A stretch of 14,490 bases of DNA from DAMCAP01 sp964369265 (lineage in GTDB: Bacteria; Bacillota; Clostridia; Oscillospirales; Ruminococcaceae): positions 1 to 14,490 of the forward strand of contig CAYJEV010000044.1 of assembly GCA_964369265.1 (NCBI GenBank), in the 5' to 3' direction. Positions within the stretch are counted from its first letter, which is position 1. Each line of letters opens with the position of its first letter. The notes under the pieces are model-generated. The model ran no database searches. It was not told the DNA's origin and worked only from the letters and a program-made list of their open reading frames with translations. This document shows positions 7,529 through 14,490 of the stretch, piece by piece. The position numbers and the translations under genes were made by a program.

Positions 7529-7561
7529 AAAGCTCCGACTGAAAAAATCAGTCGGAGCTTT
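7529..7561 (-). terminator. Intrinsic terminator of the giant surface-protein gene
   Basis: A perfect 14-bp stem (7529-7542 with 7548-7561) with a 5-base loop lies 11 bases past the stop codon. On the minus strand it ends in a run of five T. On the plus strand it is followed by AAATTT, so it may also act weakly on spoIIE transcripts. Confidence 0.92.
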
Positions 7562-7572
7562 AAATTTAGATA

Positions 7573-10500
7573 TTAAGCTCTTTGAACCTTAGCATCATCA
7601 TCTTCTTCTGTAGACTTTTTAGTAAAGAATAGTAGAACAAGCTGAGCTATTGCGATTACAGCAAATATAATGCTGTAGTTATCAAATATGCCCATTGGTA
7701 GAGTTAAATCTTGAGTGAAGAAGAATAGAACTGCATTTACAAAGAATAGAAGCATTATCAGTAACTTAGTCACTCTGCGACGCTTAGCCTTAGATTCTTC
7801 TTCTTGTCCTTCTGTTCTGTCCTCATCCTCATCTTCATCTTGTTTTGGCTTTTTAAATGCAATAATAGCAAATATTAAGCCAAGAACTGTCATCAGAAGA
7901 TCGAATAAGCTCCAGCTGCCTTGCAGTACAAATGGTCCTGCTGCAAGAGGAATACCGCCATCAACAATGATTGTTCCCTCGTATGTACCATCTTCATACT
8001 CAAGCAGAATATCATATTCGCCATCTGGTAGGTCGATGTAAGTTAGGTTTCCATCTTCGTCGAACTCATAACCGCCCTCGCCTATGTTACCGCCTTCAAC
8101 AACAACTCTGTCTGGAGGTGTTGTTGGTCTTGTGTTGTCATCGCCATCATCAACTTGGCTTGAAGATCCGCTATCCTCGGAAGAGGATGGAGGAATGCTT
8201 GAGCTATCGTCCTCATTTTCATCTGAACTCTCATCTTCGCTTGAGCTTGGAGGAGTTGAACCGCCTTGGCTAGAAGATGGAGGAGTTACAGGAGTTGTAG
8301 GAGGTGTTGAAGAAGAAGCTTCGCTTGAAGATGCTGGCGCTTCGCTAGAAGATTCTGGTGTTGAGGAGCTTCCTCCGCCGCCTCCGCCGCCGTCATCTTC
8401 GTCGTCTGGGTCTGGATTTTCGTCCTTATCCCAAACTGCTGTTAGTGTCTTGTTACCATCTCCATCTTCACCTTCAACATAGCCCTCAAACTCATAACCA
8501 GGTCTTGTTGGGTTTGGTAGAGTTGTGCTTTCAGTTACAGTGTGTTTCGTTGGTGGATTGCCATCGTCATTATCAATTATAACCTCTTCGCCATACTCTA
8601 AATTAGGAATTTCGCCTGGAGTTGGATTAGTTGAGTTTGGATCGTCTTTTCCATATCCTAGAGTGTATGTGTAGTATGGATATAGAACTTTGTCTGTTGA
8701 TATTGTTGTAGTGAAGTCCCACTTAGTTGTTGGATCGTTTGGTCGTTCTGTCCAGAACTTAAACTCTCCGCCGCCAAGCTCAGGGTGCATTAGTGGCTCT
8801 GGAACAGCTTTTCCGCTCTCAACATATTGATGTTTAAAGTGTTTCTCTGCTGTTGGAGTTTCTGTTGGAGTGTTCGCAAACCATACATTAACATATTTAG
8901 TTTCAATTACTGAGCTTTCCTCAAATTTAGGGAATAGAGTTAAGTTGCCAGTTACTTCATCACCAAACTCATAAGGAGTACCATCCTCTGTATACCAACC
9001 AACAAATTCCTTGTTAGGGTCTTCAGATACTGGAGGTCTTGGCTCGTTTACTTGCTTGCCATCTTCAACCTCAACCTTTAGGTAGTGGTTGCCATCAGTG
9101 GTGTCGCTAGTTTCATCTTCAAATGTAACTTCCCATTTTTGAGCTTCATCTGGGATAAAGTAAGGATATAGAGTGATGTCTGCGTTTATAGCAGTGTCAA
9201 AGTCAAACTCTTGTCCCTCGCCATTTGGTTTTGTGTACCAACCGCCAAAGCTGTGGTCTGGCTTGCTTGGGTGGTTTGGATCTGTTAGGTTTGGAGCAGA
9301 AACAGAAGCGTTTGGAGCAACTTCCTTAACTAGATAATCAGTTACATTATCTTCATTCTTGAATGTTACATCATATCCGTCCACTGCTTCCCATTTAGCA
9401 GTTAATGTTTTATTGCCGTCTCCGTCCTCTGTTACTTCATAACCAACGAAGATAAAGCCGTCTCTCTTTGGATCAGGGATAGTAACATTGCCAGTTACAG
9501 TATAATCTCCATCAAATTCTGAATTTGTACCGCCATCATTATCAATGTGAATTACTTCTCCCTTGCCAATGCCTGTTAGTTCATCAGGATATGTGCTATC
9601 AGAATGCGGATCATCTGCATTGAAACCAACTGTGTATGTGTAGTATGGGTATAGCCTTAATAGTGTAGTATTTTGGTCGTTTCCTCTAATGCTATATTCA
9701 TAGTTATATAGCCATCCGCCACCATTCTTATCTGTATACCATCCCTCAAAAGTTCCGCCATTTTCATCTGCAGGGAAGCTTTGAGGCTTTGCAATTGTAA
9801 CGTTCCAATCTTCATATATTTCTTCTTTAAATATATCATTGTCTTCACTATCTGGTTTGTTCATATAGTGAACAGTTACACTTGACTCTGCAATATCAGT
9901 CTTATCCTCAAACTTTGGATATAGTGTTGTTGGTTTTGTAATTGGATCGTTGAAGTCAAATGGATCGCCTGTGAAATCATCGTTCTCATACCAACCAACA
10001 AATTCCTTGTTAGGATCTTCTGACACTGGGTCTTTTGGCTCATTTACTCTCTCGCCACTTGGAACAGAATCTTCAAAGTAGTATTCTTCGTCTGTGAAGT
10101 CCTCGTCCTCGAAAGTTACTGTCCATTCAATTACTGGGTCACCATTAGTATTATCAGGAACGAAGTATGGATATAGAGTTAAGTCGCCATAGATGTTAGT
10201 GTCAAAGCTAAAGATTTGACCTTCACCGTTTGGCTCTGTGTACCATCCAGTAAAGATGTAACCCTCCTTAGTTGGGTGAGTATCTGGCTTTGCAACTGTG
10301 CCGCCGTGCTCAACAGAATCTGTTTTGAAGTTTGCTGTGTTGTCTGTGTCTTTGAAGAATACATTATGAAGTGATCCCTCGCCAACGATTGTTACTTTTA
10401 CAGTGTCAGTTGCATATCCTCTTGTTACAACAGTTGCTGGAACAGATTCAAACTTATGTACGTAATTAAGTGAAGCTGCGTAAGTGCTTTCGCCTATTGT

Positions 10501-13500
10501 ACCTGTTGGTATTGGGAAGCTACTTACAAGAGCTTCTCCCCACATTAGGCTGCCAGTTTGAAGCTTATTGCCTAAGAACTCTACATATCTAGCATTTCCT
10601 TCAACTAAAGCTGGATCTGGTTCTGAATACTGCTCATAAGTTGCTTCGGATTTATTAACATCATTATCTAAATATGCATTCACTAATGCGCTTGTATCAA
10701 CACGATAAATTCTGTTAGCAATATCGGAAACATCTGAAATGTTAGCATCAGCATCATTTGTAGCAGCTAAGTCATCTTTTTTAGTAACGATATAGCCCTT
10801 GTTAGTAACTGCTGTTTTTAAGAATTTAGGAGCATCTAAAGTAGCTTCATTTGGGATGTATAGCTCTTGGTCAGCCTTAAATTCGATATTGCTATCAACT
10901 TTTTCATGCTCGTCTGCACTAATATCAATATCCCCTTGAATGCTCCAATGCGGATTTGCCCAAGCGTCTATAGTATCATCGCTATTAACATCGCTTTCGC
11001 TGTCATTAACATTCTTTTGCTCAAGGCGAAGAACATTTTCAATGCCCTCAATACCAAAGCCGTTTGTTAATGTATCACCTATTTGCTCTGCGATACCGCC
11101 AGTTGTGTATATAGCGTTCTTAGTGTCGCCGCTCTCGCCTACTTGCTCAAGGACAATGGTTGTTTCGCCAAAGATATAACCCGTCATGTCTTCTTTTAGT
11201 ATATTTGCATTGAAATCTAAGTCACCATCAACGAAAATGAATAGATCACCAGTCATTGTTGTTACAGCAACTTCATAATCAGGATTACCATACGAACCTA
11301 TAACATTAGTTAAAGATAGTATTTCTGAATAAGTACCGCTATCTCCACCAAGCGCAGAATCTAATACTTCAAACTGCCCTTCAGTCATACCGAATTGAGA
11401 AGAAACGCCAGAAGCTGGATTTTCTGTGCCAATAACCTTAATAGTTACATTTCCAACATTAGTATTCTCTGGATGTGACTCAGTTTCTATTTGCAACACA
11501 TAATCATTATCATAACTTGCACTAACTAAATTTGCACCTACAATGGAATCTCCTCCATTGCCTACAATGCCCAAAATTCCATTATCAATAGCAGTAGTTA
11601 AGCGTAATATTGAAATTTCGCTTGTAACCCCTGCTAGCTCATGAATTGTTGCGATTTGGCAGCCCTCAGTTGTAATATCAATATTGCCTTCAACCAAGCT
11701 CTCTATACCATCACCAATGATAGCTACAACATGGCTATCCTTAGCATAAATATCAACGCTGCCATTGGCAAAGCCTTTAATACCAGCACCATAAATCATG
11801 CCTATCTTACTATCAGTAACATCAATATCAACATTACCATAGCCATCATTGCCTTTTATTCTTGAAGTTGGCATTGCTCTTGAGTGATCAGAACCACCAG
11901 TTGAAACTTCATAGCCTAAGTATGATTCATATTCTCCACTACCATAAACAGCTACAACTTCTGCATTATCAATCTCTATCTTAGCGTTACCGCCAACATA
12001 GTTTGTTACATCAGTATAGTTTCCATGCGTTGCGCCTGCAACAGAGTAAACCTTGCCGCCCTCAACAATAATGTGAGAGTTGTTAGTTACAAAGCCATGA
12101 TTTGCGCCGCCAAAGATACCGATATAGTAGTCATACTCATATTGCAATCTTCCAGAATCTTCAGCAGCTACATCGCCTTTAACATGAATTTTCGTATCTC
12201 CTGTAACTCCAGTTGTGCCGTCGATATCAGCTGGAGGCTCTAGAGCATCAGGAGTTAGGCTACTCCACTCAGGTTCTCCGCCTGACTCTTCTTCAGTCTC
12301 TATAGTATCCTCATAGTCCAAAGCAGTAATTCTATTAGAAGAACCGCCGCCATAAACGGCTATTTGCACCTTTGTATTTTCAGCAGTTGTTACTTCTGTA
12401 TCACCATAAACCATTGCTGATATAGATGGAGGTGCATATGTCTTTTGTGGTGAAAGAATTCGTCCGCCGCCTAATAGATAGGCAGCTTTACCGCCCTCTA
12501 AATTAACAGAAGTATCGCCTTCAACAACATTTATGCCAGCATATCGAGATAAACCGCCACCATGCGCCATACCAACATAGCTGTCTTCTGTTATGTCAAC
12601 CTTAGTATCACCATAGACAGTGATCGTAGCTCCTTCATCATCTTCACCACTAACCAAACCGCCGCCATAAACTTCCGCAACAGCACTATTTTCAATAGTT
12701 ACAGTTGTTGAACCATCTTTTGCATCACTGCCTATATCGGCGTTATATGTAATAGAGGAATAGTTATCATTTACACGACCGCCGCCATAAACAGCGTATA
12801 AACCAAACGGATTATCTTCGAAAACTATATCGCTTGGAATATCCTTAATTAGAACATCAGTTTCGCCTAATACCCTTGCATAAGCATCATCATCTGTTGC
12901 CACCGATTTAGCCCCTCCAGTTTCGCCAGCATAACCGCCGCCGAATACTGAGCCTGTAACATAAGAAGCTTCTACAAGAACGTCTGTGTTGCCTGTAATG
13001 TCGGCATTAGAGTTAGAAGCTGTTGCAAAACCGCCGCCATAGATATTAGCTGCTGGTGGGTAATCACCGTAACCCTCACCAAAAATGGCTGATCCAGCAA
13101 CATCAACATCAGTGCTGCCTAGAACTTTTGCATTAGTGTCGTCGCCCTCTGCAAAACCACCGCCAAATACTAAATGCTCTATGCCACTAGAAACTGTGGA
13201 ATTTTCAATAGTTAGCTTTGTGCTGCCTTTAACATTAGCAGTACCGGCTAAAGCATGCCCACCACCAAATACAGCATTAAGAACGCTCGCATCATTTTTA
13301 ATGGTTACATTTGTATTAGTTTCAACATTAGCATTAGACTTATTACCTTCTGCTAAACCGCCACCAAATACAAAGCCACCCTCAGTATAATCGTCACTCT
13401 CAAAATAAACACCGATAGTAGCCCCATCAATTGTAATGTTGGTTGAGCCAGTTACATTGGCGATAGCGCTCATTGTGACAGTACGTCCACCACCATATAC

Positions 13501-14490
13501 ATTGCCAATTTGAGGTAAATTACCTTCGATAGTTATATTGGTGTCACCATCAACATTAGCATTCATTGCTTCATCTGGTGAAGTTGATTGGGTGAATGCT
13601 CTACCGCCACCATATACATTTTCAACTGCGCCACCAATAATTTTTATATTAGTTTCATTTACATGAGAAGCACTTTCGACTGCTGCTACCCAAGTAAAAT
13701 AGCTACGACCACCACCATAAATTTCATAAACAGAGCCGCCATCCATGTATATGCTAGTTTGAGGTGAGCTAATATTTATATTATCTCCGCCACCAAGCAC
13801 AATAACATTGCTCATGTCGATGCTGCCAACGTCTTCACCATCAGTGTAACCACTCACATTTCTATAAGTCAGCTCAAAATATCCACTAGCTGAAGCAGTT
13901 GTTGGGTCTGTCCCTAGAGTATACCCAGCAAAATCGCCATCAAAATTTTCATCAAGGAAAATGCCATCTTTGTTTGTGTCATAGTAAACTTGAGTTTTGC
14001 CTTCGCCTTCGCCTTCACCTTCAGTAATGTATAAATCATATCCGTTAGCATAGATATAATTGAGATCAGAATCCAAAGCTTCTCCGTCTCCGTATTGCGT
14101 TAAATAAGGAAGAGGATCTGGAGTTTCGCTAAAGAGCTTAGGCAGAGGAAGCTCAACATAAACAGTTAGTGTTGGCATATCAACGCCAGCAGCTAGTTTA
14201 TAATCAACGTCATCTGCAAAGCTTGCTGCATAAACAAACTCGCCTTCTTGCTCGGAAGAGAATTCTTCGTCGCCCTCAAGTGACCATTCAATCTCAAGAG
14301 TTTCTGTTCTCTTTGTGTCCTCTAGATATGTTGGCTCATCGCCCTCATTAGAAAGAGTTGCTAGGCTTAGCTTTTCTCTGCCAGAAACAGGAGTTGGTTC
14401 TGGTTCAGAACTGCTCTCTTCGGAGGAGCTGTCGCCCTCGCCTGCTGGTGGAACTGAACTGCTCTCTTCAGAGGAGCTATCGCCCTCGCC
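7573..14490 (-). CDS. Giant repeat-rich surface protein, 5' end outside window (partial)
   Basis: At least 2305 residues are visible. The frame stays open from the stop at 7573 to the right edge, so the ATG at 14178 is internal and the true start, presumably with a signal peptide, lies outside. N to C: a Ser/Glu linker (14490-14400), an Ig-like segment ending in an LAAGVDMPTLTVYV-type strand (about 14300-14145), a GGG-rung repeat domain (about 13800-12340) fading into degenerate copies to about 11500, a non-repetitive region to about 10400, eight InlB-type B repeats (10362-8431), a run of seven Gly and a Ser/Pro/Glu linker (to about 8120), a small beta domain, then three membrane helices (7914-7620) with a charged loop. 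I see one Cys. No LPxTG motif is present. Likely a cell-surface adhesin or stalk; ligand unknown. Confidence 0.93.
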   Translation of the reverse strand, partial: GEGDSSSEESSSVPPAGEGDSSSEESSSEPEPTPVSGREKLSLATLSNEGDEPTYLEDTKRTETLEIEWSLEGDEEFSSEQEGEFVYAASFADDVDYKLAAGVDMPTLTVYVELPLPKLFSETPDPLPYLTQYGDGEALDSDLNYIYANGYDLYITEGEGEGEGKTQVYYDTNKDGIFLDENFDGDFAGYTLGTDPTTASASGYFELTYRNVSGYTDGEDVGSIDMSNVIVLGGGDNINISSPQTSIYMDGGSVYEIYGGGRSYFTWVAAVESASHVNETNIKIIGGAVENVYGGGRAFTQSTSPDEAMNANVDGDTNITIEGNLPQIGNVYGGGRTVTMSAIANVTGSTNITIDGATIGVYFESDDYTEGGFVFGGGLAEGNKSNANVETNTNVTIKNDASVLNAVFGGGHALAGTANVKGSTKLTIENSTVSSGIEHLVFGGGFAEGDDTNAKVLGSTDVDVAGSAIFGEGYGDYPPAANIYGGGFATASNSNADITGNTDVLVEASYVTGSVFGGGYAGETGGAKSVATDDDAYARVLGETDVLIKDIPSDIVFEDNPFGLYAVYGGGRVNDNYSSITYNADIGSDAKDGSTTVTIENSAVAEVYGGGLVSGEDDEGATITVYGDTKVDITEDSYVGMAHGGGLSRYAGINVVEGDTSVNLEGGKAAYLLGGGRILSPQKTYAPPSISAMVYGDTEVTTAENTKVQIAVYGGGSSNRITALDYEDTIETEEESGGEPEWSSLTPDALEPPADIDGTTGVTGDTKIHVKGDVAAEDSGRLQYEYDYYIGIFGGANHGFVTNNSHIIVEGGKVYSVAGATHGNYTDVTNYVGGNAKIEIDNAEVVAVYGSGEYESYLGYEVSTGGSDHSRAMPTSRIKGNDGYGNVDIDVTDSKIGMIYGAGIKGFANGSVDIYAKDSHVVAIIGDGIESLVEGNIDITTEGCQIATIHELAGVTSEISILRLTTAIDNGILGIVGNGGDSIVGANLVSASYDNDYVLQIETESHPENTNVGNVTIKVIGTENPASGVSSQFGMTEGQFEVLDSALGGDSGTYSEILSLTNVIGSYGNPDYEVAVTTMTGDLFIFVDGDLDFNANILKEDMTGYIFGETTIVLEQVGESGDTKNAIYTTGGIAEQIGDTLTNGFGIEGIENVLRLEQKNVNDSESDVNSDDTIDAWANPHWSIQGDIDISADEHEKVDSNIEFKADQELYIPNEATLDAPKFLKTAVTNKGYIVTKKDDLAATNDADANISDVSDIANRIYRVDTSALVNAYLDNDVNKSEATYEQYSEPDPALVEGNARYVEFLGNKLQTGSLMWGEALVSSFPIPTGTIGESTYAASLNYVHKFESVPATVVTRGYATDTVKVTIVGEGSLHNVFFKDTDNTANFKTDSVEHGGTVAKPDTHPTKEGYIFTGWYTEPNGEGQIFSFDTNIYGDLTLYPYFVPDNTNGDPVIEWTVTFEDEDFTDEEYYFEDSVPSGERVNEPKDPVSEDPNKEFVGWYENDDFTGDPFDFNDPITKPTTLYPKFEDKTDIAESSVTVHYMNKPDSEDNDIFKEEIYEDWNVTIAKPQSFPADENGGTFEGWYTDKNGGGWLYNYEYSIRGNDQNTTLLRLYPYYTYTVGFNADDPHSDSTYPDELTGIGKGEVIHIDNDGGTNSEFDGDYTVTGNVTIPDPKRDGFIFVGYEVTEDGDGNKTLTAKWEAVDGYDVTFKNEDNVTDYLVKEVAPNASVSAPNLTDPNHPSKPDHSFGGWYTKPNGEGQEFDFDTAINADITLYPYFIPDEAQKWEVTFEDETSDTTDGNHYLKVEVEDGKQVNEPRPPVSEDPNKEFVGWYTEDGTPYEFGDEVTGNLTLFPKFEESSVIETKYVNVWFANTPTETPTAEKHFKHQYVESGKAVPEPLMHPELGGGEFKFWTERPNDPTTKWDFTTTISTDKVLYPYYTYTLGYGKDDPNSTNPTPGEIPNLEYGEEVIIDNDDGNPPTKHTVTESTTLPNPTRPGYEFEGYVEGEDGDGNKTLTAVWDKDENPDPDDEDDGGGGGGGSSSTPESSSEAPASSSEASSSTPPTTPVTPPSSSQGGSTPPSSSEDESSDENEDDSSSIPPSSSEDSGSSSQVDDGDDNTRPTTPPDRVVVEGGNIGEGGYEFDEDGNLTYIDLPDGEYDILLEYEDGTYEGTIIVDGGIPLAAGPFVLQGSWSLFDLLMTVLGLIFAIIAFKKPKQDEDEDEDRTEGQEEESKAKRRRVTKLLIMLLFFVNAVLFFFTQDLTLPMGIFDNYSIIFAVIAIAQLVLLFFTKKSTEEDDDAKVQRA
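7620..7914 (-). other. C-terminal three-helix membrane anchor of the giant surface protein
   Basis: Three hydrophobic helices begin near 7914 (WSLFDLLMTVLGLIFAIIAF), 7775 and 7682. Helices 1 and 2 are separated by about 27 residues dominated by Asp, Glu, Lys and Arg, including DEDEDEDR then KAKRRR. The last residues are also charged. With the large domain outside, the charged loop would be cytoplasmic and the C-terminus cytoplasmic again only after the third helix flips; topology needs prediction. Endings of the type PLA-x-W-x-L-x-x-L before such helices are remembered from other clostridial surface proteins. Confidence 0.75.
8431..10362 (-). repeat. Eight InlB-type B repeats in a duplicated ABCD block
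   Basis: Each unit of about 70-85 residues follows the Listeria-Bacteroides repeat pattern: a VTF-like strand, a Pro-rich turn, then FxGWYT and LYPYF-like strands. The first block runs 10362-9370 and the second 9369-8431. Unit A carries GWYT-x-PNGEGQ and LYPYF, unit B PVSEDPNKEFVGWY and KFE, unit C LYPYYTYT and DDP, unit D EDGDGNKTLTA and W. All four recur in the same order. A 33-base segment in unit B (9988-10020 and 8992-9024) differs at one base, showing a fairly recent or conserved 1-kb duplication. Confidence 0.88.
12342..13722 (-). repeat. Thirteen x-GGG rung repeats in the giant surface protein
   Basis: The motif [YFHL]-GGG recurs thirteen times, at roughly 13715, 13610, 13497, 13356, 13265, 13165, 13037, 12940, 12785, 12663, 12560, 12470 and 12350. 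Ten of the thirteen are [VI]-[YF]-GGG. Between rungs lies a pattern like A-x-V-x-G-x-T-x-V-x-I. Mean spacing is about 38 residues. Regular short strands with glycine turns suggest a beta-helix or solenoid. Rungs beyond 12340 decay to GGA, GAT, GSG, GAG and GDG. Confidence 0.85.
13999..14022 (-). repeat. Hexanucleotide repeat encoding Gly-Glu units
   Basis: GCCTTC occurs three times in tandem (13999-14016) followed by one variant ACCTTC (14017-14022), encoding EGEGEGEG on the minus strand. Slippage would add or remove two residues and keep the frame. Confidence 0.85.
14408..14490 (-). repeat. 48-bp tandem repeat encoding a Ser/Glu linker, open at window edge
   Basis: Bases 14408-14442 and 14456-14490 match at 33 of 35 positions with a period of 48 bases (16 residues). 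The two differences are synonymous. The repeat encodes GEGDSSSEESSS followed by VPPA or EPEP. It reaches the right edge and probably continues. Confidence 0.88.

Noticed and set aside
8084..8482. Plus-strand frame rich in Ser and Pro
   Set aside because: It is the antisense of the Ser/Pro/Glu linker of the giant protein; low-complexity DNA keeps several frames open.
10867..11179. Two overlapping plus-strand frames opposite the giant gene
   Set aside because: Short, overlapping, without ribosome sites; shadows of the giant gene.
12342..13722. Regular GC-rich motifs (CCGCCGCCATA-like) as a possible CRISPR array
   Set aside because: Spacing is irregular (about 90-155 bases), the units are short, and the DNA lies in an open coding frame where they encode GGG.

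Overview
The window looks like chromosomal DNA of a low-GC, endospore-forming member of the Clostridia, possibly a gut-type Oscillospirales relative. The reasons are a full-length spoIIE, strong GGAGG ribosome binding sites, AT-rich intergenic DNA, and surface proteins of the Listeria-Bacteroides-repeat kind with Ser/Glu/Pro linkers. No rRNA, tRNA, CRISPR array, transposase or phage gene was recognised.

Layout. (1) Positions 1-3279, plus strand: a repeat-bearing leader, then a TctB-like small membrane subunit, a 209-bp AT-rich spacer, TctA (large permease of a tripartite tricarboxylate transporter) and a YibE/F-family multi-pass membrane protein that probably starts at a TTG inside the end of tctA. 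No TctC binding protein is in view; it would have to lie left of the window or elsewhere. A perfect 16-bp hairpin at 3278-3314 can terminate this group and the converging gene. (2) Positions 3344-4618, minus strand: a secreted protein of unknown function with a clear signal peptide and a C-terminus ending in NPATGGRA, driven by a near-consensus sigma-A promoter at 4722-4750. (3) Positions 4619-5089: a 471-bp divergent intergenic region with that promoter, a 14-bp palindrome also found upstream of tctA, and an orphan 12-bp hairpin. (4) Positions 5090-7378, plus strand: spoIIE, the sporulation membrane phosphatase. (5) Positions 7379-7572: a nested inverted-repeat element and a strong terminator. 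(6) Positions 7573-14490, minus strand: one very large surface-protein gene that stays open to the right edge. At least 2305 residues are visible; its true start is outside the window.

The giant protein is the main object of interest. Read N to C it shows an acidic Ser/Glu linker with a 16-residue repeat, an Ig-like segment, a repetitive domain with thirteen x-GGG rungs spaced about 38 residues apart (beta-solenoid-like by inference) that decays into degenerate copies, a middle region without repeats, eight InlB-type B repeats arranged as two copies of an ABCD block (about 1 kb period), a Gly/Ser/Pro linker, a small beta domain, and a C-terminal three-helix membrane anchor with a highly charged loop. 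It is likely a surface adhesin or stalk protein held by transmembrane helices, not by a sortase.

The transporter genes, the secreted protein, spoIIE and the giant protein appear to be separate transcription units. Nothing in the window ties them into one pathway. I do not see a clearly new multi-gene system; the most unusual items are the architecture of the giant protein and several intergenic repeats.
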